Shown here one piece after another: positions 7,171 to 11,879 of a stretch of DNA of 11,879 nt (within the stretch, counting starts at the first letter, position 1; each line of letters starts with the position of its first letter). The stretch comes from DATDCV01 sp036524155 (GTDB taxonomy: Bacteria > Verrucomicrobiota > Verrucomicrobiia > Limisphaerales > UBA8199): assembly GCA_036524155.1 (NCBI GenBank), contig DATDCV010000138.1, forward strand, positions 1-11,879, written 5' to 3'. The notes beneath the pieces were generated by a model that was given only the letters and a program-made list of their open reading frames with translations, was not told where the DNA came from and searched no databases. The position numbers and the translations under genes were made by a program.

Positions 7171-7224
7171 GCCGCCACCTACGACGACGACCAGCAGAGC
7201 GACTTGTCGATTGTTTTCTGACAT
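7147..7224 (-). CDS. ilvB leader peptide (attenuator peptide), 25 aa
   Basis: A short frame runs from ATG at 7224-7222 to TGA at 7149-7147, upstream of the terminator that precedes ilvB. It contains Val8, then an unbroken regulatory run Leu10-Leu11-Val12-Val13-Val14-Val15, then Gly-rich residues and Val20, ending in Cys-Arg-Arg. No Ile codon is present. Leader peptides with Leu/Val/Ile runs before ilv operons are well known (E. coli ilvB and ilvGMEDA), where ribosome stalling at these codons prevents termination. The stop lies about 17 bases before the terminator's first arm, so a ribosome that finishes would cover segment 2. No Shine-Dalgarno is visible; the predicted transcript start lies only a few bases before the ATG, so the leader may be translated from a nearly leaderless end. 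The peptide itself probably has no other job. Confidence 0.82.
   Translation of the reverse strand: MSENNRQVALLVVVVGGGAVGACRR
7153..7210 (-). promoter_or_regulatory. 1:2 protector hairpin of the ilvB attenuator
   Basis: Segment 1, TCGACAAGTCGC (7210-7199, leader codons around Arg6-Gln7-Val8), pairs with GCGCTTGTCGA (7163-7153). That gives 11 base pairs with a single bulged T. If the leader is not translated, this hairpin holds segment 2 and lets the terminator form, as in E. coli trp/ilv attenuators. CTTGTCG of segment 2 is shared between the 1:2 and 2:3 pairings, which is the hallmark of an alternating switch. Confidence 0.72.
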
Positions 7225-7233
7225 CGGCTGTAG

Positions 7234-7262
7234 AAGCTAACGAGCCGCCCCGGCCCCGTCAA
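7234..7262 (-). promoter_or_regulatory. probable sigma-70-type promoter of ilvB leader
   Basis: On the minus strand TTGACG (7262-7257, five of six matching the -35 consensus) is followed after exactly 17 bases by TAGCTT (7239-7234, three of six matching the -10). Transcription would start near 7227, just before the leader ATG at 7224. The weak -10 keeps confidence moderate, and Verrucomicrobial promoters are not well defined. Confidence 0.5.
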
Positions 7263-7332
7263 GCGTGGAATTGCGGAATCTGATTTATTGTATGGGCAAC
7301 CTTCACCTGAAACGCTACTGTTCCAATCGGTT

Positions 7333-8532
7333 ATGGCTCAGAAATTCGATTCCATCGACGCAGTGGTCACCGACCTGAAGCAGGGCAGGATGGTGATCGT
7401 GGTGGATGACGCGGACCGCGAGAATGAAGGGGACCTCATCATGGCCGGGCAGTTCGTCACCCCGGCGGCGGTGAATTTCATGGCCAAATACGGCCGCGGG
7501 TTGATTTGTGTTCCGACGACCTCCGAACGGCTCCAGCAACTCGGTATCGAGCGCATGGTGCGCCAAAACCGTGAGACCTTCAAAACGGACTTTCAAATCA
7601 GCGTGGATGCCGCCCGGGGCATCACCACCGGCATCAGCGCCGCTGACCGGGCCGAAACCATCCGCGTGATGGCGGACCCTACCGCCGTCCCGGAGGACCT
7701 GGCGCAGCCTGGCCATGTCTTCCCCCTGCGCGCCCAGCCCGGCGGCGTCTTGCAGCGCGCCGGTCATACGGAGGCTGCGGTGGATCTCGCCCGGCTCGCC
7801 GCCGCGCGGCCCATCGGGGTCATCTGCGAGATAATGAGCGACGACGGCTCAATGGCGCGCCTCCCGGAACTGCTCCGCTTCGCCAAAACCCACCGCCTCA
7901 AAATCTGCACCATCGCCGACCTGATCCAATTCCGGCGCACCCGCGAAAAACTCGTCGAGAAAGTCGAAGTCGTCCGCCTGCCCACCGAATATGGAGATTT
8001 TACGCTCCACCTGTACAAGTCCAGGCTGGATAACCAGCATCACCTGGCGCTGGTCAGCGGCGCCGTGGCGGGGAAAAACAACGTCCTGGTGCGGGTTCAC
8101 AGCGAGTGTTTGACGGGAGACGTATTTGGCTCGCATCGTTGCGACTGCGGGCCCCAACTGCACCAGGCGATGCGGCAGATCGCCGAAGCCGGTTGCGGGG
8201 TGCTCGTTTATATGCGCCAGGAGGGCCGCGGCATCGGGCTTGCCTCCAAGATCAAGGCCTACAAACTCCAGGAGCAAGGCTACGACACCGTCGAGGCCAA
8301 CGAAAAGCTCGGGTTTGACATGGACCTGCGCGAATATGGGCTCGGCGCGCAAATCCTCGCCGACCTCGGCCTGAAGACGATTCGGCTGCTGACGAACAAT
8401 CCTCGAAAAGTTGTCGGTCTCGAAGGCTACGGCCTGAGGATCACCCAGCAGCTCCCCATCAAGATTAAACCCAACCCGCACAACGCCCGCTATCTGCAGA
8501 CCAAGCGCGACAAACTCGGCCACCTGTTATGA
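7333..8532 (+). CDS. ribBA: bifunctional DHBP synthase / GTP cyclohydrolase II
   Basis: This enzyme supplies both precursors of riboflavin: 3,4-dihydroxy-2-butanone 4-phosphate from ribulose 5-phosphate (N-terminal RibB domain) and the pyrimidine precursor from GTP (C-terminal RibA domain). It is cytoplasmic. At 399 aa it is full length. RibB motifs are DDADRENEGDL (25-35, with Ala27 where Glu is common), the VDAARGITTGISAADRA region, and PLRAQPGGVLQRAGHTEAAV (131-150, His145). RibA motifs are the zinc cysteines 259, 270 and 272 in SECLTGDVFGSHRCDCG, then RQEGRGIGLASKIKAY (295-310) and LLTNNPRK. I chose the ATG at 7333 (MAQKFDSI); a TTG at 7288 would add 15 residues that do not look conserved. 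No ribosome site is obvious. It is divergent from ilvB, and ribH follows 31 bases after its stop. No FMN riboswitch fits the short upstream gap. Confidence 0.96.
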   Translation: MAQKFDSIDAVVTDLKQGRMVIVVDDADRENEGDLIMAGQFVTPAAVNFMAKYGRGLICVPTTSERLQQLGIERMVRQNRETFKTDFQISVDAARGITTGISAADRAETIRVMADPTAVPEDLAQPGHVFPLRAQPGGVLQRAGHTEAAVDLARLAAARPIGVICEIMSDDGSMARLPELLRFAKTHRLKICTIADLIQFRRTREKLVEKVEVVRLPTEYGDFTLHLYKSRLDNQHHLALVSGAVAGKNNVLVRVHSECLTGDVFGSHRCDCGPQLHQAMRQIAEAGCGVLVYMRQEGRGIGLASKIKAYKLQEQGYDTVEANEKLGFDMDLREYGLGAQILADLGLKTIRLLTNNPRKVVGLEGYGLRITQQLPIKIKPNPHNARYLQTKRDKLGHLL

Positions 8533-8563
8533 AGGCCCGGAACCCAAGCGACCGACAGAGCTT

Positions 8564-9067
8564 ATGCTGACGCCCGTTCAGCGCCGATCACGCCGCGCCC
8601 GGAAAGCCACGTTCGTCATCGTCGCTTCCGAGTACAATCGGCGTTATGTCGATTCCATGGTGCGCGCCGCCACCGCCGTGCTCAGACGCGCCGGCGGCGT
8701 CGCCCGCGTCGTTCGCGTCCCGGGTGCGTATGAAATTCCGCTGGTCGCCTCGCGCATCGCACGACTTCACCGCGAGGGCGCCGGCGGTTCCCCGCCGGCC
8801 CCAGCCGGGTTTGCCATCATTTGCCTTGGGGTAATTTTACGGGGCGAAACCGTGCATGCGGCGCACATCGGCGAGGCCGTGAGCTCCGCGCTGATGAGGA
8901 TTCAGTTGCGGTACGAGGTGCCGCTTATCCACGAGGTGCTGCTGCTCGAGAACCACGCCCAAGCCAAGGTCCGCTGCCTGGACCGCCGCCACAATCGTGG
9001 GGCGGAGGCCGCTCAGACCGCGCTGGCCATGGCCGCTGTGCTCGCCTCGGTGGACGGGAGCCCGTAA
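8564..9067 (+). CDS. ribH: 6,7-dimethyl-8-ribityllumazine synthase
   Basis: Lumazine synthase condenses the two products of the RibBA branches, after RibD processing of one, into the direct precursor of riboflavin. It usually forms pentamers or 60-subunit shells. Motifs are VPGAYEIP (52-59), GVILRGETVHAAHIGEAVSS (89-108, His98 in the place of the catalytic His) and NRGAEAA (144-150). Arg137 lines up with the phosphate-binding Arg of the B. subtilis enzyme. The usual Lys of NKG is Arg145, and the aromatic substrate-stacking Phe position is Tyr24 (SEYN). A short insert (EGAGGSPPAPAG, 71-82) precedes the third strand, and the N-terminus is basic. At 167 aa it is slightly longer than usual. It follows ribBA by 31 bases and is very likely co-transcribed. 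The family call is firm; the quaternary form is unknown. Confidence 0.93.
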   Translation: MLTPVQRRSRRARKATFVIVASEYNRRYVDSMVRAATAVLRRAGGVARVVRVPGAYEIPLVASRIARLHREGAGGSPPAPAGFAIICLGVILRGETVHAAHIGEAVSSALMRIQLRYEVPLIHEVLLLENHAQAKVRCLDRRHNRGAEAAQTALAMAAVLASVDGSP

Positions 9068-9085
9068 CCGCGGAGGCAGGCCGGA

Positions 9086-9322
9086 TTATGCGTGAGTCAG
9101 CGCCTCCAGCCGGTAGCTTAGAGTATTGTAGTAGCGGCGTTTGAGGCCGCGCTTCTTGCGCTGCCGCTCCCGGGCTTTCACCAGGTGCTTCAGGCACCGC
9201 GAACCCTGGGCCGCGGGCCCACCGCACTCCGTGCAACGCCCTTCCCGCTGCATGCGCAATTGATACTTTCGCTGCCGCGAAATCGGCAATTCCGTGAACT
9301 CATCTTCAATTGGTCTTCTCAT
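9086..9322 (-). CDS. small basic C2CH zinc-motif protein, 78 aa
   Basis: This is a very basic small protein with one zinc-type motif, CTECGGPAAQGSRCLKH (Cys29, Cys32, Cys40, His43), flanked by Arg/Lys-rich helices (RQRKYQLRMQREGR before it, KARERQRKKRGLKRRYYN after it). Similar short 'RKYQLR...C..CG.....C..H...R.....R' proteins seem frequent in Verrucomicrobia as conserved hypotheticals, in my recollection; no function is established. The charge and zinc motif suggest nucleic-acid binding, which is inference. The frame runs from ATG at 9322 to TAA at 9088-9086, converging on ribH with an 18-base gap. An antisense product of this region is far less protein-like. The start is supported by the position of the conserved basic helix; a weak GAAG-like site lies just before the ATG. 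Confidence 0.75.
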   Translation of the reverse strand: MRRPIEDEFTELPISRQRKYQLRMQREGRCTECGGPAAQGSRCLKHLVKARERQRKKRGLKRRYYNTLSYRLEALTHA

Positions 9323-9556
9323 CTTCGCTACGCGCCCGGTTTTGTTCGTTACGCAATTTTGACCGCACCCCCGTCACCGCTGCTCAAATATCGGCCAAAT
9401 CTTCTGTATTTTCCACTAGAAAACCAAAGTTTTCAATTGCGCCACGGTGCCTTGTGTGGCTTTATCTCTCGGATTGGGACCGCGCGGGGCGGCGGATTGC
9501 TCCCCCGGGCTTGCTTTCTCTGGCTGATTAGCAACGGTTTTGTGAATCGCAGGCGG

Positions 9557-9820
9557 ATGCAGATTCTGTATACTGGCAATGTGCAGGGCGTGGGCTTTCG
9601 GTATACCGTAAGATCGACCGCGGCTGGCTTCGAGGTCACGGGCGCCGTTCGCAACCTGCCGGACGGCAGCGTCTCATTGCTGGCCGAAGGCGAGAAACCT
9701 GAGCTGGAGGCTTTCCGGCAGGCCATTCGCGATTCCGGCCTCGACCATTTTATTCGCGGCGAAAGGGTCACGTGGACCGAACCGACAAACGAGTTCCGCG
9801 GTTTTGAAATCGTAAGCTGA
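9557..9820 (+). CDS. acyP: acylphosphatase
   Basis: Acylphosphatase hydrolyses carboxyl-phosphate bonds such as acetyl phosphate or carbamoyl phosphate; its physiological role in bacteria is often unclear. The 87-aa protein is of family length (~90). The signature GNVQGVGFRYTV (7-18) carries the phosphate-binding Arg15, and GAVRNLPDGSV (29-39) the catalytic Asn33, followed by AEG at 43-45. The C-terminus (EFRGFEIVS) matches the usual end strand. The frame is open upstream as far as 9185, but the ATG at 9557, preceded by AGGCGG at 9551-9556, puts the first strand (MQILYTG) at the N-terminus as expected. The next gene begins one base after its stop, so the two are likely translated as a coupled pair. 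Cytoplasmic. Confidence 0.93.
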   Translation: MQILYTGNVQGVGFRYTVRSTAAGFEVTGAVRNLPDGSVSLLAEGEKPELEAFRQAIRDSGLDHFIRGERVTWTEPTNEFRGFEIVS

Positions 9821-9821
9821 C

Positions 9822-10544
9822 ATGAAGTTTGCCATAATTGCCGACATCCACTCCAACCTCGATGCCTTCAAGGTGGTCCTCGAAGACATCAAACAACAGA
9901 AGTGTACTCATTTTGCATGCCTCGGTGACATCGTCGGCTACAATGCCAATCCCCGGGAATGCCTCGAGATCGTCCGCCGCATGAACATCCCCTGCGTCAA
10001 GGGGAACCATGACGAATACTGCTCAACCGATGGCCCTCTCGATGGGTTTAACCCCGCCGCCGCCGAGGCCGTCAACTGGACCCGGAAGCAATTATCGCCC
10101 GAGGACAAGAGTTGGCTCCGGGACCTCAAGTACGTCCGCATGGTGACCAATTTCACCATTGTGCACGCGACCTTGGACGGTCCCCAACGCTGGGGCTATG
10201 TGTTCGACAAGCTCGCGGCCGCTGCCAGCTTCACCTACCAAAACACCTCCGTTTGTTTCTTTGGCCACACCCACGTGCCCGTCGCGTTCATCCGCGACAG
10301 CATGGTGCGCGGCGGCACTTACTCGAAATTCAAGGTCGAGGCGGGAAAGAAATACTTCGTCAATGTCGGCGCCATCGGGCAGCCCCGGGACAATAACCCG
10401 AAAGCCGCCTACGTCGCGTACGATGTTGACGAGGGCACCATCGAGCTGCGGCGCGTCGAGTACGACATCGCCGCCGCCCAGAAGAAGATCCTGGAAGCCG
10501 GGCTGCCCCCGCGGCTCGCCGAACGGCTCGCGTTCGGAAAGTGA
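9822..10544 (+). CDS. calcineurin-like metallophosphoesterase, 240 aa
   Basis: This belongs to the calcineurin-like phosphoesterase superfamily, in the YfcE/MJ0936-like group. All metal-ligand motifs are present: DIH (Asp8, His10), GDIVGY (Asp36), GNHD (Asn62, His63), an isolated His115 and GHTH (His149, His151). It should therefore be an active two-metal phosphodiesterase or phosphatase. The substrate cannot be read from sequence; relatives act on cyclic nucleotides, phosphodiesters or protein phosphates. There is no signal peptide and it is cytoplasmic. The C-terminal tail (AAAQKKILEAGLPPRLAERL) is helical. Its ATG lies one base after the acyP stop, which strongly suggests translational coupling. 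Acylphosphatase plus phosphoesterase is a sensible phosphate-ester clean-up pair, but that is inference. A CCGGCT/AGCCGG hairpin shortly after the stop lacks a T-tract. Confidence 0.93.
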   Translation: MKFAIIADIHSNLDAFKVVLEDIKQQKCTHFACLGDIVGYNANPRECLEIVRRMNIPCVKGNHDEYCSTDGPLDGFNPAAAEAVNWTRKQLSPEDKSWLRDLKYVRMVTNFTIVHATLDGPQRWGYVFDKLAAAASFTYQNTSVCFFGHTHVPVAFIRDSMVRGGTYSKFKVEAGKKYFVNVGAIGQPRDNNPKAAYVAYDVDEGTIELRRVEYDIAAAQKKILEAGLPPRLAERLAFGK

Positions 10545-10655
10545 AAGGTCCGGCTTTCAGCCGGGTGGTAGTGGTCTGCTCTTTCGCCACGCCAACCTTC
10601 GGTTGCGGCGCTGCCGCACGCCTCCGCTGCGAGTTCTAAATCGCCCAGGCCGTCC

Positions 10656-11678
10656 TTGAAAATCCTCATTCTGAAACCCAGCTCGCTTGGCGACGTCGTC
10701 CAGGCTCTGCCGGTCTTGCGCTCCCTCAAGCGCCACCTTCCGGGCAGCCGGATCTACTGGTGGATCGAAACCGGCCTCGCCCCGTTGTTGGAAGACGACC
10801 CCGACCTTGCCGGCCTCGTCCTCTTCCATCGCCGGCGCTGGGCTTCCCCGCTCAACTGGGGCGAGCTTTGGCGCAGCGTGCTCTGGGTCCGCGCCCAGCG
10901 CTTTGACTGGGTCATCGATCTGCAAGGCCTTGCCCGAAGCGCCTCCTTTGCCTGGCTCGCCAACGGCCGCCTTACCGTCGGCCTTGACGACCACCGCGAA
11001 TTGGCGCGCGGCTTTTATGATCTCATTGTCCGGCGGCCCTCTTTCCTCACTCATGCCGCCGACTGGTACCTCGAGGTGTTGCGCCACCTCCGGGTCCCGA
11101 TTGCCAAGGATGTTGAGTGGCTCCGCCCACGGCCCGAAATTGCCGGGGCGCTGCGCGAAAAATGCCCGGCCAACGGCGACCGCTGGATCGTTGTTCAGCC
11201 GGGCGCCCGCTGGCCCAACAAACGGTACCCCATCGACTCATTCGGCCAGGTCCTGCGCCAACTCGCCGCCAGGGACCCCCGTCTCCGCTTCGCGATCCTC
11301 GGCTCACGGGAGGAACAACCCCTCGGACTCGCCCTGACGAAGGAGGTTGTATCCCGCTCGCTCGATCTCACCGGCAGAACCTCCCTGCCGGAAATGGTGG
11401 AATGGATTCGCCGTTGCGACCTGATGATCTCGAACGATACGGGCCCGATGCACATCGCGGCGGCGCTACACAAGCCCCTGGTCGCTATCTTCGGCCCGAC
11501 TGAACCCCGCCGCACCGGTCCCTACGGCCAGCTCGACTCCGTGCTCCAGTTGGACCTCCCGTGCTCCCCTTGCCTCAAGTCGCGGTGCCATTACTTCAAG
11601 CGCCTCGAATGCCTCCGCGCGCTGGCTCCGGACCTGATTGTTCAGGCTGCCCTCAACCACCTGGGATCGCCGCCGTAA
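10656..11678 (+). CDS. glycosyltransferase family 9, heptosyltransferase-type
   Basis: GT9 enzymes such as WaaC/WaaF transfer heptose from ADP-heptose to the inner core of lipopolysaccharide at the cytoplasmic face of the inner membrane. The 340-aa protein is full length. The first strand LKILILKPSSLGDVVQALP is the family N-terminus (LGD loop at 11-13). VVQPGARWPNKRYP (179-192) and ISNDTGPMHIAAAL (258-271, the donor-site Asp-Thr-Gly-Pro-Met-His) are diagnostic, followed by FGPTEPRRTGP. Four cysteines at 303, 306, 311 and 319 match the Cys-rich tail of many family members. The start appears to be TTG at 10656, because no ATG fits the conserved first strand; only a weak CAGG precedes it. WaaC versus WaaF cannot be decided. 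The 111-base gap from the phosphoesterase suggests a separate promoter or a loose operon. Confidence 0.92.
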   Translation: MKILILKPSSLGDVVQALPVLRSLKRHLPGSRIYWWIETGLAPLLEDDPDLAGLVLFHRRRWASPLNWGELWRSVLWVRAQRFDWVIDLQGLARSASFAWLANGRLTVGLDDHRELARGFYDLIVRRPSFLTHAADWYLEVLRHLRVPIAKDVEWLRPRPEIAGALREKCPANGDRWIVVQPGARWPNKRYPIDSFGQVLRQLAARDPRLRFAILGSREEQPLGLALTKEVVSRSLDLTGRTSLPEMVEWIRRCDLMISNDTGPMHIAAALHKPLVAIFGPTEPRRTGPYGQLDSVLQLDLPCSPCLKSRCHYFKRLECLRALAPDLIVQAALNHLGSPP

Positions 11679-11736
11679 AACCCCGGGAGAGGCACGAATC
11701 GACAGCAGTGGGCGCAATGTGATAGGCTCCGAACCG

Positions 11737-11879
11737 ATGCGGAAATTCTTCTACGGAGTGCTGGCACTGGCAGCGCTGCCGGTGGTGGCAGCGGAAAAAA
11801 CGTTTGATTTCGGGGAGACCGGTGAGGGCAAGACGCCGGCCGGGTTTCGGAGCGCGGTGACCGGGAAAGGGGCGGCCGG
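11737..11879 (+). CDS. secreted protein, N-terminal fragment (runs off the window)
   Basis: An ATG at 11737 opens a frame that is still open at the right edge, 47 codons in. It begins with a clear signal peptide: Arg-Lys, a hydrophobic core (FFYGVLALAALPVV) and Ala-Ala near residues 18-19 as a probable cleavage site. The mature start (EKTFDFGETGEGKTPAGF) resembles the first strand of a beta-sandwich or LamG/DUF1080-like domain common in Verrucomicrobial and Planctomycetal secreted proteins. With only 28 mature residues this is a guess. The gap to the GT9 gene is 58 bases with nothing recognisable in it. Confidence 0.6.
   Translation, partial: MRKFFYGVLALAALPVVAAEKTFDFGETGEGKTPAGFRSAVTGKGAA

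Noticed and set aside
7059..7178. A 40-residue N-terminal extension of IlvB in the same frame
   Set aside because: It would be encoded across the antiterminator and the terminator hairpin with its T-tract; the family domain begins after 7058, and a leader peptide in another frame explains the region better.
5721..7283. Long open frames on the plus strand opposite ilvB (270 and 242 codons)
   Set aside because: They are antisense shadows of a strongly conserved gene in GC-rich DNA; the translations are His/Arg/Gln-rich with no family features.
7225..7332. FMN riboswitch before ribBA
   Set aside because: The space between the divergent leader ATG and the ribBA start is 108 bases and I see none of the conserved RFN-element blocks.
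7849..8523. 224-codon frame on the minus strand opposite ribBA
   Set aside because: It lies wholly antisense to the conserved RibBA domains and has no motif of its own.
9185..9556. Extended N-terminus of acylphosphatase (211 aa in total)
   Set aside because: It overlaps the small C2CH gene and adds 124 residues with no domain; the family is about 90 aa and the ATG at 9557 fits.
10545..10655. Hairpins between the phosphoesterase and GT9 genes (CCGGCT/AGCCGG; TGCGGC/GCCGCA) as terminators
   Set aside because: They are short, with no following T-tract; in GC-rich sequence such stems arise by chance.

Overview
The window reads as chromosomal DNA of a GC-rich, Gram-negative-type bacterium, most likely of the Verrucomicrobiota (Limisphaerales/Pedosphaera-like). 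That guess rests on general style: a small basic C2CH zinc-motif protein at 9086-9322, a RibH with an IHEVLLLEN-type C-terminal half, secreted proteins of unrecognised family, weak Shine-Dalgarno sequences, and a heptosyltransferase-type enzyme implying an outer membrane. It is inference and no marker gene confirms it. I see no rRNA, tRNA, CRISPR array, transposase or prophage gene.

Layout. (1) 23-1411, minus strand: an unrecognised 303-aa protein downstream of a YjbQ/UPF0047 protein. (2) 1412-1794: no confident gene; it holds a near-perfect long inverted repeat (arms 1535-1556 and 1623-1644, 21 of 22 matching) followed by an open frame encoding a hydrophobic segment, possibly a gene remnant. 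(3) 1795-2993, plus: two overlapping genes for a secreted protein and a membrane-anchored protein, both unrecognised. (4) 3044-5115, plus: an eight-cysteine zinc-ribbon protein and a 583-aa helical protein with an N-terminal coiled coil. (5) 5190-7262, minus: ilvB (acetolactate synthase large subunit) with a complete-looking transcription attenuator: promoter, 25-codon leader peptide with a Leu-Leu-Val-Val-Val-Val run, alternative 1:2 and 2:3 RNA pairings, and a strong 3:4 terminator. (6) 7333-9067, plus, divergent from ilvB: ribBA and ribH of riboflavin synthesis. (7) 9086-9322, minus: the small C2CH protein. (8) 9557-11678, plus: acylphosphatase, a calcineurin-like metallophosphoesterase one base later, then a GT9 (ADP-heptose:LPS heptosyltransferase-type) enzyme starting at TTG. 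(9) 11737 to the edge: the start of a secreted protein.

How it fits together. The recognisable genes are housekeeping: branched-chain amino acid synthesis, flavin synthesis and envelope glycan assembly. The best regulatory discovery is the ilvB leader. Starvation for charged leucyl- or valyl-tRNA would stall the leader ribosome, free segment 2 to pair with segment 3, and stop the terminator from forming. No ilvN follows ilvB, because the next gene converges on it. The 1535-1644 palindrome and the two unknown gene pairs are the least explained parts.
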